A model generated the notes under the pieces. That model was not told the origin of the DNA. It did not search any database and saw nothing but the letters and a program-made list of their open reading frames with translations. Position numbers and translations under genes: made by a program. A stretch of 64,000 bases of DNA from positions 1-64,000 of the forward strand of contig JAWKSZ010000032.1 of assembly GCA_041402045.1 (NCBI GenBank), in the 5' to 3' direction. The DNA is from JAGQRJ01 sp041402045 (GTDB lineage Bacteria; Planctomycetota; J058). This document shows positions 1-8,593 of this stretch, one piece after another (position 1 is the first letter of the stretch; every line of letters begins with the position of its first letter).

Positions 1-1791
1 CTGCGCCCGGCCGCGCCAGGCCTCGGCGTCGCTCGGGTCCACGACGAGGGCGCGCGCGTAGTCCTCGAGGGCGCCACGCAGGTCGTTCTGCTTCGCGCGC
101 AGCTCCGCGCGCGCCTTGCGCGCGAGCGCGTCCTCGGGCCTCAGCGAGAGCACGCTGTTCAGCGAGGCGAGCGCCTCCTCGGCGTACCCGTGCGTGGCCA
201 AGGCGCGCGAGAACACCAGGCGCTGCTCGGGCCCGCCGCCCAGGCTCCGCCACACCCTGTCCACCCGCCCCAGCGGGACCTCGTCCTCCAGCGCGAGCTC
301 CAGCGCGCGCTGGGCGTCCTCCAGCCGGCCGAGCTGGGCCAGGCACACGGCCCGGGGGACCTCGACCGTCGCGGGCGGCACCCCCTCCCGCTGGGCGCGG
401 TCGTAGACCTCCAGCGCCTCGGCGTAGCGCCGAAGGTCGCAGAGCGCCTGCCCCTCGGCCATGGAGATCTCGGCGCGCCTGGCCGCGGGGGCCAACACCC
501 AGCCCCGCTGGAGCTCGGACTGCGCGTCCTCGAGGCGCCCCTGCTCGTTGTGCACCGCCGCCAGGAGCGTCCACTGAGCGAAGTCCTCGGGCGCGAGTCG
601 CACCCCCTCCTGCGCGTCTCGCTCCGCCGCGTCCTTCGCGCCGCGCTCCAGGAACACCCGCGCGCGCAGCCGATACACCCACGCCTGCGCAGGCTGCACG
701 GGGAGTTGCTCGGTCAGCAGGCGCTCGGCGGCGGCGTAGTCCTGCTGCGCGAGCCAGCCCTCGACCCTGGCCACGACCTCGTCCGGGGCGAGCGGCGTCG
801 CCACCTCCGGCGGCGGGACCTCGGCGACGAGCGGCGCCGGCGGCGCGTCGGGCTGCCGCGGGGCCTCCGCCGCAGCCGAGGGAGGGTCCGCGCGGAGCGC
901 GCGCGCGACGCCGACCCCGCTCACGAGCGCCAAGGCTCCGACGAGGACCAGCGCGGCCGCGACGCGACCGACGCGTCGCGGCTCCTGCGCCCCGCGCGCC
1001 TCCTCCTGCAGCGCCGCGCGCAGCGCGATCGCGCTCGGGTAGCGCTCGACGCCCTGCTTGGCCATGCCCCGCGCGCACACGGCGTCGAGCCAGGCCGGGA
1101 CCTCGGGGACCGTCGCCCCCGGGCGCGGCGGCGGCGCGCGCAGCACGGCGTGCAGGATCGTGATCGTGGTCGCGCCCGTGAAGGGTGGGAGCCCGGTCAG
1201 CGCGAAGTAGAGCGTCGCCGTGAGCCCGTAGACGTCGGTGGCCTCGCTCCAGCGCTCGCGCTCGGCGCCGACCTGCTCCGGCGCCATGTAGCTCGGCGTC
1301 CCCAGGGTCGACCCCGTCGCCGTGAGCGTCTCCCCGTCGAGGTCCTTGACCAGGCCGAAGTCGACGAGCTTGGCGCCCTCGGGGCCGAGGAGCACGTTCT
1401 CCGGCTTGACGTCGCGGTGCAGCAGGCCTCGGGCGTGGACCGCGCTCAGCGCCGAGGCGAGCTGGCTCGCGACCGCCACCGCCTCCGGCCAGGGCAGCGG
1501 GCCCGCGCGCTCGACCCGCCGCTCCAGGGTCTCCCCGTCGACCAGCTCGAAGGCCACGTACGGCTGCGGGGGCCCCAGGCTCAGCTCGAGCACGCGCACG
1601 AGGTGCGGGTGCTCGAGGCCCTGGACGGCCTCGGCCTCCCGGCGTAGACGCAGGAGGCCCTCGGCGTCGAGGCCCAGGGGGACCTTGAGCGCGACCGCCC
1701 GGCCGTCGCGGGTGTCCTGGGCGCGGTAGACCACCCCCATGCCGCCGCGACCGAGCTCGCCCAACACGCGGTAGGGGCCCAGGGTCTTCAC
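1..1791 (-). CDS. Ser/Thr protein kinase with TPR array (C-terminus beyond window)
   Basis: Membrane-anchored Hanks-type kinase. From the GTG at 1791 the protein opens with a glycine loop (GELGRGGMGVVYRA), Lys36 in VALK, HRDVKPENVLL near residue 125, a DFG loop and an APEQ motif. A single membrane helix follows near residue 300, then helical TPR repeats that run off the left edge. The start was chosen because the kinase fold begins within ten residues of it. There is no clear Shine-Dalgarno sequence; a -10-like TAGACT sits six bases before the GTG, as for a leaderless transcript. It is the third of three paralogous kinases on this strand. TPR surfaces bind proteins, so substrate recruitment is a reasonable inference, but the target is unknown. 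Confidence 0.9.
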   Translation of the reverse strand, partial: MKTLGPYRVLGELGRGGMGVVYRAQDTRDGRAVALKVPLGLDAEGLLRLRREAEAVQGLEHPHLVRVLELSLGPPQPYVAFELVDGETLERRVERAGPLPWPEAVAVASQLASALSAVHARGLLHRDVKPENVLLGPEGAKLVDFGLVKDLDGETLTATGSTLGTPSYMAPEQVGAERERWSEATDVYGLTATLYFALTGLPPFTGATTITILHAVLRAPPPRPGATVPEVPAWLDAVCARGMAKQGVERYPSAIALRAALQEEARGAQEPRRVGRVAAALVLVGALALVSGVGVARALRADPPSAAAEAPRQPDAPPAPLVAEVPPPEVATPLAPDEVVARVEGWLAQQDYAAAERLLTEQLPVQPAQAWVYRLRARVFLERGAKDAAERDAQEGVRLAPEDFAQWTLLAAVHNEQGRLEDAQSELQRGWVLAPAARRAEISMAEGQALCDLRRYAEALEVYDRAQREGVPPATVEVPRAVCLAQLGRLEDAQRALELALEDEVPLGRVDRVWRSLGGGPEQRLVFSRALATHGYAEEALASLNSVLSLRPEDALARKARAELRAKQNDLRGALEDYARALVVDPSDAEAWRGRAQ

Positions 1792-1803
1792 GGATCGAGT
1801 CTA

Positions 1804-1926
1804 GCAGCCCGTTGAAATCCGCCCCGGTCCTCGGAGGTCGGCTTCGCCGGCCCCCTCGATCGTCAGTCACGATCCGGACGTCGCTTCGCTCCTCGCGCCT
1901 TGCCGGAGCGCAGTTCAACAGGCTGC
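1804..1926. repeat. Long inverted repeat between two kinase genes
   Basis: Arms GCAGCCCGTTGAA (1804-1816) and TTCAACAGGCTGC (1914-1926) are complementary with one mismatch and enclose about 97 bp that contain further CGG/CCG-rich partial complementarity. It lies after the stop of the second kinase and just upstream of the first. It could act as a terminator or processing signal, or be a small non-autonomous mobile element. No T-run follows, so an intrinsic terminator is not clear. Confidence 0.55.
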
Positions 1927-1976
1927 GAGGCCCCCGGCGCAGCCCGAGCCATGGCCCACCCGCCCTCGCCGACGAC

Positions 1977-4544
1977 TCACCGCGCGCGCCGCGCCTCGAG
2001 GTCGCGCACCAGCGCCTCGAGCCGTGCGCGCTCCTCGGCGCTCACCGCCCCTGAGCCCAACACCTGGCGGAGGTCCTCCAAGGCGCCCTCCAGGTCGCCC
2101 TCGTTCGCCTTCCGCTTGCCCGCGGCGATCCGGATCAGGTCGCCGGTGCGCCGCGCCATGGCCGCGCGCAGGGCGGCTTCTGCCTCCGCGCTGCGCCCGA
2201 GCGCCAGGAGCAGCCGCCCGCGCAGGGCCTGGCTCTCCCAGCTCGAGTCCAGCGCGCAGGCGCGCTCGGCGTCGACGAGCGCGGGCTCGAGGCGCCCCAG
2301 CGCTTGGAGCGCCTTGGCGCGGGCGATCCACAGGCCGGCGTCCTCGGGCGCGGCTCGCAGCGCGCGCCCGTACGCCTCGAGCGCCTCCTCCGCGCGGCCT
2401 ACCCCGAGCAGGCTCGCGGCCTCGAGCTCGGCGGCCTCGAGCTCGCCCCCGGCGGCCCGAGCGTCGGTGAGCGCCCCGGCGAAGTCGCCGAGCTCGAGGC
2501 GGAGCTGCCCACGGACGAGGCGCCACACGGTCTTCTCCGGCTCGAGCTCGATCAGCGCGTCCACGTCCCGCTGCGCCAGGGCGAGGTCCCCCAGCGCCTG
2601 GTGCGCCGCGGCCCGCGCCGCGCGCAGCGGGACGCTGCGCGGGCGCTGGCCCAGCGCGGCGTCGAGATCGGGCAGCGCCTCCCGGCTGCCCCCCAGGGCC
2701 TGCAACGCGCGGCCGCGGACCGCCTGGGCGCGCCAGCCGCCGGGGTCGAGCCGCAGGGACCGGTCGCTGGCGGCGACGGCGTCGACGAAGCGCCCGAGCT
2801 GACCGAGGACGTCGGCCCGCAGCGCGTGGGCGAGCGCCGCGTCCGGGCTCCGCGCGCTGACCTGCTCCGCCCGCGCCAAGGCCTCCTCCAGCCGCCCCTG
2901 GCGCAGGAGCACGTCGACCAGGACCTCGCCGACCTGCACCTCCCCGGGGTCGAGCTCGAAGGCGCGGGTCAGGTCGGCCAGCGCGAGGTCCTGCCGCTTC
3001 TGGGCCAGGTAGATCTGACCGCGCGCGAAGAGCAGGCCCCCCGACTCCGCCGCTGCGATCGCGGCGTCCAGGGTCGCGAGCGCGCCGTCGACGTCCCCCT
3101 GCGCGCCGAGGGCCAGCGCGCGCCCCAGGGCGATCCGCCTGCCGTCGGCGCCTCGCGCCTGGGCGGCCTGATACGCCTCGAGGGCTTCGGCGTAGCGCGT
3201 GGCGAGCCGGAGGCGCTCGGCCTGAACCAGCCAGGGGGTCGGGTCCTCGGGCTCCAGCTCCTGGGCGCGGCGCAGGTCCGCGAGCGCCGCCTCGAAGCCG
3301 CCCTGGGCGAAGCGCAGCCGCGCCCGGGCCAGCCACACCTTCCCGTCGCCGGGCTGGAGGTCGACCGCGCGCTCGAGGTCCTCCGCCGCCCCCTCCAGGT
3401 CGCCGCGTCGCAGCCGGACCACGCCGCGCATGCACAGCGCGGGGCCAGGTCGCCGCGGTCCGCTGCCCAGGTGTCGGGTCAGCAGCGCCTCGGCCTCCTC
3501 CAGCTCGCCCGCCTGCGCCAGGCGCTCGACCTGCTGCTCCAGGGCGGTCAGGGCCCGCTGCGCCGCCAGGGCCTCCGGCGCCAGGTCCGGCTCGAACCCC
3601 TCGACGGGGGATTCGGGCTCCTCGACGCCGAGGGGGCCCGAGGCCCTCCCGCGGGTCCCGGCCCACACGAACGCGAGGCCGATCAGCGCGAGCGCGGCCG
3701 CCGCGCCGGCGAGCCAGGCCGCGCGCACGGGCGGCGCCCCGACCTCGGGGCCCCCCTCGAGCAGCGCCGCGCGCAGCGCCAGCGCGCTCGGGTAGCGCTC
3801 GGCCCCGAGCTTGGCCAGGCCGCGACGGCACACGGCGTCGAGCCAGGGCGGGACCGCCGGGACGCGCTCCCGCGCGCTCGGCGGCGGCGCCTCGAGCACC
3901 TGCCGCAAGGTGGCCACCGTCGTCTTCCCCGCGAACGGGGGCTGCCCCGTGAGCGCGTAGTAGAGCGTCCCCGCCAGCCCGTAGACGTCGGTCGACTCGC
4001 CCCAGTGGGCCTTGTCGACGCCGATCTGCTCCGGCGCCAGGTAGCTCGGCGTCCCCAGGGTGACCCCGCTCTCGGTGAGGGTCGCGGCGGTGACCTCGCG
4101 CACCAGGCCGAAGTCCGCGAGCTTGGGCCCGCCCTCCCCCAGGAGCACGTTCGCCGGCTTTATGTCCCGGTGCAGGAGCCCGCGCTCGTGGACCGCCGCC
4201 ACCCCCGTGGCCAGCGCCGCGATCACCTGCGCGGCCTCGGCCGGCGGCAGCGGACCCGCGCGCTCCACGCGCTGCGCGAGGGTCTCGCCCTCGACCAGCT
4301 CGAAGGCCGCGTAGGGGCGCGGCGGGGCCAGCGCGGCGTCGAGCACGCGCACCAGGTGCGGGTGCTCGATCTCGCGCACGAGCTCGACCTCGCGGCGAAA
4401 GCGCTCGAGCAGCTCCGGGTCGAGGACGCGCAGGACCTTGAGCGCGACCTCCGCGCCGGTGCGGGTGTCGCGGGCGTGGTAGACCTCGCCCATGCCGCCG
4501 CTCCCCAGCGCGGGACCCAGGCGGTAGGGGCCGAGCTCGCTCAC
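1977..4544 (-). CDS. Ser/Thr protein kinase with single TM and TPR array
   Basis: 855-residue Hanks-type kinase. The glycine loop (GSGGMGEVYHARD), Lys in VALKVL, HRDIKPANVLL, DFGLV and APEQ lie within the first 180 residues. A hydrophobic helix at about 300-320 follows, then roughly twelve TPR-like helical pairs to the C-terminus. An in-frame ORF extends upstream to 4805, but the GTG at 4544 starts MSELGPYR, matching the start context of both neighbouring paralogues. The GTG overlaps the stop of the upstream kinase (GTGA, 4541-4544), indicating translational coupling. All catalytic residues are present, so it is probably active. The kinase should face the cytoplasm and the TPR array the periplasm. 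Confidence 0.93.
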   Translation of the reverse strand: MSELGPYRLGPALGSGGMGEVYHARDTRTGAEVALKVLRVLDPELLERFRREVELVREIEHPHLVRVLDAALAPPRPYAAFELVEGETLAQRVERAGPLPPAEAAQVIAALATGVAAVHERGLLHRDIKPANVLLGEGGPKLADFGLVREVTAATLTESGVTLGTPSYLAPEQIGVDKAHWGESTDVYGLAGTLYYALTGQPPFAGKTTVATLRQVLEAPPPSARERVPAVPPWLDAVCRRGLAKLGAERYPSALALRAALLEGGPEVGAPPVRAAWLAGAAAALALIGLAFVWAGTRGRASGPLGVEEPESPVEGFEPDLAPEALAAQRALTALEQQVERLAQAGELEEAEALLTRHLGSGPRRPGPALCMRGVVRLRRGDLEGAAEDLERAVDLQPGDGKVWLARARLRFAQGGFEAALADLRRAQELEPEDPTPWLVQAERLRLATRYAEALEAYQAAQARGADGRRIALGRALALGAQGDVDGALATLDAAIAAAESGGLLFARGQIYLAQKRQDLALADLTRAFELDPGEVQVGEVLVDVLLRQGRLEEALARAEQVSARSPDAALAHALRADVLGQLGRFVDAVAASDRSLRLDPGGWRAQAVRGRALQALGGSREALPDLDAALGQRPRSVPLRAARAAAHQALGDLALAQRDVDALIELEPEKTVWRLVRGQLRLELGDFAGALTDARAAGGELEAAELEAASLLGVGRAEEALEAYGRALRAAPEDAGLWIARAKALQALGRLEPALVDAERACALDSSWESQALRGRLLLALGRSAEAEAALRAAMARRTGDLIRIAAGKRKANEGDLEGALEDLRQVLGSGAVSAEERARLEALVRDLEARRAR

Positions 4545-7159
4545 CGCGCCCCCCCCGCCAACCCGAAGCCCAGGCGCAGCCACACCTGGTGCAGGGCCCG
4601 CAGGTGCAACGGGGAGACGTTTGCGTCCGTCAGCGCCAGCCCGCAGTCGGCGATCCCGCGGGCCCAGTCGCCCTCCTCGAGCCGCCACGTCGCCCGGATC
4701 AGCAGCGCCAGCAGCTCCACCCGCCCTCCGGCGAAGTGTGGTTCGAGGACGCTGCGCGCCTCGTCTCGCCGCCCAACCTTCCACAGCGCCTCGGCCCGCA
4801 AGCAATCGACGGTCGACGCCGGGGCGCGGCGGACCTCGGCCTCGGCGAAGGCGAGGGCGTCTTCGTCGCGCCCGAGCCCGAGCAAGGCCAGGACCTCACC
4901 CACCGTCGCGAAGCGCTGCTGCGGGTCGATCCGCCGCGCCAGGCGGCAGTCGGCCAGGGCCTCCTCGTAGCGCTCGAGCTTGAGGTAGGCCTCGGCGCGG
5001 GTAGCCAGGGCGTCCCCCCGCCGCGGGTCCAACTCCCAGGCCCGGGTCGCGTCGGCGACGCTGGGCTCGAGCCGCCACAGCGCCACCCGCAGCCGGGCGC
5101 GCATGGCGTAGAGGTGGGCCTGCGCCTCGGGAGGCGCGGCCTCGAGGGCGCCCCCCAGCGCGTCGACCGCGGGTCCCAGCGCCCTCCGCGCGGCGAGGGC
5201 GTCGGCGAGGCCCACGAACGTCTGGTAGCCGGGCCGCTCCTGGAGCGCGAGCGCGCGCTCGAAGTCGGCCTCCGCCTCTGCCGCCCGCCCGAGCTGCAGC
5301 CGCGCTCGTCCGCGCAAGGCGTAGGCCAGCCACGAGCGCCGGTCGCGCGCGAGGAGCTCCTCGGCCTCCTCCTCTCCCGCGCGGAAGTCGGCGCGCGCGA
5401 GGTGGACCTGCGCGAGGTGCTCTCGCGCGACCCGATCCTCGGGGTCCAGCTGCAGCAGACGCTCCAGGCACCCCCGGGCGTCGTCGAGGTCGCCGCGCTG
5501 ATCGCTGAGCCGCGCGCGCAGGTCCAGGGCCCGCAGCGAGCGCGGGTCGAACTCCGTCGCCCGCACCACGCACACCCGCGCCGCGTCGAAGTTTCGCTGC
5601 TCGAGGTAGACCAGCGCGCGCTCGAGCAGGAGCTCCGCGGACGTCTCCACGGCCTCGGCCAGGCTCAGGTCGGCGAGGGCCCCTGCGTAGTCGCCGGTCT
5701 CCCGCGCCTGCCTCGCCCGCGCGACCAGGAGCGGGCTCGACGTCGGATAGCGCTCCAGGCCCTGCTTCAACGCATGAGCCAAGCCCGCGGGATCGTGGAG
5801 CTCCTGCAGCGCCGCGACCCAGCCGGCATACACCGCGACCTCGGTCTGGCCCTGGGCCAGCGCGCGCTCGAAGGACGCGCGGGCCGACGCGTAGTCTCCG
5901 CGCAGGAGCTGCCCCCGCCCGCGCAGGAACCAGGACAGCCCGTGCTCGGGGTCGAGCTCGAGGGCGCGCTCGAGGTCGCGCTCGGCGCCCTCGGCGTCGC
6001 CCCGCACCCCGCGGACCTCCGCCCGGCGCGCGTAGAGCTCGGCGGACGCCTCCCGCTCCAGGCTCTCGCCGAAGGCCCGCTCCGCCTCCTCCAAGCGGTT
6101 CTGCTGGCGCAGCCAGAGCCCGCGCTCGCGGGAGGGCTTGAAGGAGTCGGGGAAGCGGCGCTCGAGGTCGTCGAGCGCGGCCTCCACCGCGGCCGCGTCC
6201 CCTCCCTGCGCCAACCGGCGCAGCTCCACGACCTGCTCCGTCACCGCGTCCTGGGTCGGCGCCCCCTCACCTCCTCCGCGGGTCGCGACCCACACCGCGA
6301 GGGCCAGGCCCACGCTGGCCGCGGCGAGCGCCGCGGCCAGGCCCCGCCCGCGCCCGACGGCAGGGGCGCGCGCGGCCTCCTCCAGCGCCTCGGCGAACGC
6401 CCCCGCGCTGGCGAAGCGCGCGGCGGGCTCCTTGGCCAGGGCCCGCCGGCACACCGCCTCCAGGGCAGGGGGCACCTGCGCCCCCCGCAGCGGAGGGACG
6501 GGCGCCGCGACCACCTGCTCCAGGGTCGCGACGAGGGTCGGCCCGCGGAACGGCGGCGCGCCGCTGAGCGCGAAATAGAGGGTCGCCCCCAGGCCGTAGA
6601 CGTCGCTGGCCGGGCCCAAGCGCGCCTTGTCGCCGAGGGCCTGCTCGGGGGAGAGGTAGCTCGGCGTGCCGACCAGCGCGCCGGTGGCGGTCAGGCTCTG
6701 GGCGTCGAGCTCCTTGACCACCCCGAAGTCCGCGAGCTTGGCGCGCTCGGCGCCCAGGATCACGTTGTGCGGCTTCACGTCGCGGTGCAGGAGCCCCCGC
6801 GCGTGGGCGACCTCCAGGGCCTGGGCGACCTCCCCCACCGCGCGCGCCGCCTCGCCCCAGGGCAAGGGCCCTTCGCGCTCGACCCGGCGCTTGAGGGTCT
6901 CGCCCTCGACCAGCTCGAAGGCCGCGTAGGGGTGAGGCGGGGCCAGGCTCAGCTCGTGGACCCGGATCAGGCTCGGGTGCGACAGCCCGCGCACCAGCCC
7001 GGCCTCGCGCCGGAAGCGCTCCACGGACACCGAGTCCGGGTCCAGCAGGACCTTGAGCGCCACCGCCTGCCCCGAGCGCAGGTCGGTCGCGCGGAACACC
7101 ACCCCCATGCCGCCCCGGCCGAGCTCCTCGTGCAGGCGATAGGGTCCGAGCTGCTGCAT
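4541..7159 (-). CDS. Ser/Thr protein kinase with single TM and TPR array
   Basis: 872-residue protein, first of the three-kinase set. It has a glycine loop (GRGGMGVVFRATD), VALKVLL, HRDVKPHNVIL, DFGVV and SPEQ, then an alanine/valine-rich membrane helix near residue 275-293 and a long TPR array. The ATG at 7159 begins MQQLGPYR like its paralogues. Upstream there is no good Shine-Dalgarno sequence, but TAGCCT lies six bases before the ATG. The stop overlaps the start of the next kinase by four bases. It is preceded at 38 bases by a small membrane protein that is itself coupled to prmC, so the kinases may be read from the release-factor operon as well as from their own promoter. Confidence 0.93.
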   Translation of the reverse strand: MQQLGPYRLHEELGRGGMGVVFRATDLRSGQAVALKVLLDPDSVSVERFRREAGLVRGLSHPSLIRVHELSLAPPHPYAAFELVEGETLKRRVEREGPLPWGEAARAVGEVAQALEVAHARGLLHRDVKPHNVILGAERAKLADFGVVKELDAQSLTATGALVGTPSYLSPEQALGDKARLGPASDVYGLGATLYFALSGAPPFRGPTLVATLEQVVAAPVPPLRGAQVPPALEAVCRRALAKEPAARFASAGAFAEALEEAARAPAVGRGRGLAAALAAASVGLALAVWVATRGGGEGAPTQDAVTEQVVELRRLAQGGDAAAVEAALDDLERRFPDSFKPSRERGLWLRQQNRLEEAERAFGESLEREASAELYARRAEVRGVRGDAEGAERDLERALELDPEHGLSWFLRGRGQLLRGDYASARASFERALAQGQTEVAVYAGWVAALQELHDPAGLAHALKQGLERYPTSSPLLVARARQARETGDYAGALADLSLAEAVETSAELLLERALVYLEQRNFDAARVCVVRATEFDPRSLRALDLRARLSDQRGDLDDARGCLERLLQLDPEDRVAREHLAQVHLARADFRAGEEEAEELLARDRRSWLAYALRGRARLQLGRAAEAEADFERALALQERPGYQTFVGLADALAARRALGPAVDALGGALEAAPPEAQAHLYAMRARLRVALWRLEPSVADATRAWELDPRRGDALATRAEAYLKLERYEEALADCRLARRIDPQQRFATVGEVLALLGLGRDEDALAFAEAEVRRAPASTVDCLRAEALWKVGRRDEARSVLEPHFAGGRVELLALLIRATWRLEEGDWARGIADCGLALTDANVSPLHLRALHQVWLRLGFGLAGGAR

Positions 7160-7197
7160 GACAGCAGGCTAGCAGCCCGGGGGGAGGGCAAGCGCCC

Positions 7198-7377
7198 TCA
7201 GTCGCCGCCGGCCGCCTCGCTGGTGACGGGCGCCGGGTCGGGCCCCGGGGGCAGCGGCAGGCGGTCGCGGAAGGTCAACACGAGCACCGCGCCCACGAAC
7301 AGGAGCCCCCACAGCCAGAGCTGGCGCTTCTCGTCGTGGACGAGGTCGTCGAGGGTGTAGTCCTCGTCGCGGTTCAC
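7198..7377 (-). CDS. Small single-pass membrane protein
   Basis: 59-residue protein starting at GTG 7377: an acidic N-terminus (residues 1-18), one hydrophobic segment at about 21-37 (WLWGLLFVGAVLVLTF), and a proline-rich acidic tail. The start codon overlaps the prmC stop in a GTGA junction (7374-7377), the same coupling used twice more nearby, which is the main reason to believe it is translated. I do not recognise the family. The N-in orientation and its position between prmC and the kinase genes say nothing firm about function. Confidence 0.65.
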   Translation of the reverse strand: MNRDEDYTLDDLVHDEKRQLWLWGLLFVGAVLVLTFRDRLPLPPGPDPAPVTSEAAGGD

Positions 7378-8234
7378 GCGGGGCGGCGCCCCACGACCAC
7401 GCGCTCGATCTCGCCCAGGTCCTGGAGCGTGCGCACGTCCTCGTAGCCCGCCTGGCGCAGGAACCCGGCGACCAGCGCGGCCTTGTCGAAGCCGGTCTCG
7501 AGGGCCAGGGTCCCGCCAGGGACCAGGACCCGCGCGGCCTCGTCCACCAGGCGCCGGGTCAGCGGCAGCCCCTCCTCGTCGAACAGGGCCTCCGCCGGCT
7601 CGTGGTCCTTGACCTCCGGGGCGAGCAGCCCGTGCTCGGACGGCGTGATGTACGGCGGGTTCGAGAGCACCAGCTCCAGGCTCCGGTCGTCTTGCCCGTC
7701 GAGCAGGGACGCCCGCCGCAGCTCGAGCCGCGCGCCCGCGGGGTGGCTGGCCTTGTTCTGGGCGGCGAGCTCCAGCGCGTCGGGGGAGACGTCGATCCCC
7801 ACGCCCTGAGCGCGCTCGACGAGGGCCAGGAGCGAGAGCGCCACGCAGCCGCTGCCGGTGCCCACGTCGGCGAAGCGCGCGACCTCCAGGCCCTGGAGCG
7901 CGTCGCGCCCGGCGAGCACGAGGGTCTCGGTGTCCGGGCGCGGGATCAGGACGCCGGGGGCGACCTTGAAGTCGTGGCCCATGAACCCGCGGGTCCCGAG
8001 CAGGTAGGCCAGGGGGATCCGCTCCGCGCCGCGGCGGCGCATGAGCCCGCGGAAGCGGTCGCGCTCGGGCACGCTCAGCGGTCGGTCGACGTCCAGGTAG
8101 AGGTCCAGGCGCCGGCAGCCGAGGACGTGGGCCAGGAGGTGCTCGGTGTTGAGCCGCGCCTCGTCGACCCCCTGCTCGCCGAGCCAGGTCGAGGCCACGT
8201 TCAACAGCCCGCGGACCGTGGTGGGTTGGTTCAT
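7374..8234 (-). CDS. prmC: Peptide chain release factor N5-glutamine methyltransferase
   Basis: 286-residue class I SAM-dependent methyltransferase that methylates the GGQ glutamine of release factors. The N-terminal helical domain (1-75) is followed by GTRGFMGHDFKV, the SAM-binding region (FADVGTGSGCVALSLL) and the diagnostic NPPYI catalytic motif. The reading frame is open further upstream, but ATG 8234 gives the usual family start (MNQPTTVRGLLN...) and length. A -10-like TATAGT lies seven bases before this ATG, suggesting a near-leaderless transcript. It follows prfA on the same strand, the standard pairing, but here 359 bp of repeats separate the two. Confidence 0.95.
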   Translation of the reverse strand: MNQPTTVRGLLNVASTWLGEQGVDEARLNTEHLLAHVLGCRRLDLYLDVDRPLSVPERDRFRGLMRRRGAERIPLAYLLGTRGFMGHDFKVAPGVLIPRPDTETLVLAGRDALQGLEVARFADVGTGSGCVALSLLALVERAQGVGIDVSPDALELAAQNKASHPAGARLELRRASLLDGQDDRSLELVLSNPPYITPSEHGLLAPEVKDHEPAEALFDEEGLPLTRRLVDEAARVLVPGGTLALETGFDKAALVAGFLRQAGYEDVRTLQDLGEIERVVVGRRPA

Positions 8235-8593
8235 GCCGCCGACTATAGAGCCTGCGTCCGTCGTCGCGGGCGAGCGGGCAGGAGCGCGCGCAGGACCGAC
8301 AGCCAAGCCGCGGGCGGGGATAAACCCCGCCCCTACCCCCGATTTCAGGGCTCGCCTCCGAACGCTCCCGAATTCAAGGCTCTCTCCGAACGCTCCCCCA
8401 TTCAGGGGTAGGGGCGGGGTTTACCCCCGCCCGCGCTCCCGCGCTCAGGGCTCTCTGCTCCGAACGCTCCCCCATTCAGGGGTAGGGGCGGGGTTTACCC
8501 CCGCCCGCGCACCGCGGCCCGCTCCCGCGCTCAGGGCGCTCCTCCGAGCGGGAAGCAACGCAGAGGGGCCGCGCGCGAGGCGATCGCCCGGCC
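8235..8593. repeat. Gap of 359 bp filled by GTAG palindromic repeats
   Basis: No gene is seen here. The gap between prfA and prmC holds three family I REP-like units, each GTAGGGGCGGGG, a TTTA loop and CCCCGCCC: one reversed at 8311-8336 and two forward at 8408-8433 and 8482-8507. The two forward units are part of a tandem duplication with a 74-bp period, which also repeats the flanking CTCCGAACGCTCCCCCATTC. A third, shorter copy of that flank precedes them near 8360. Confidence 0.85.
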
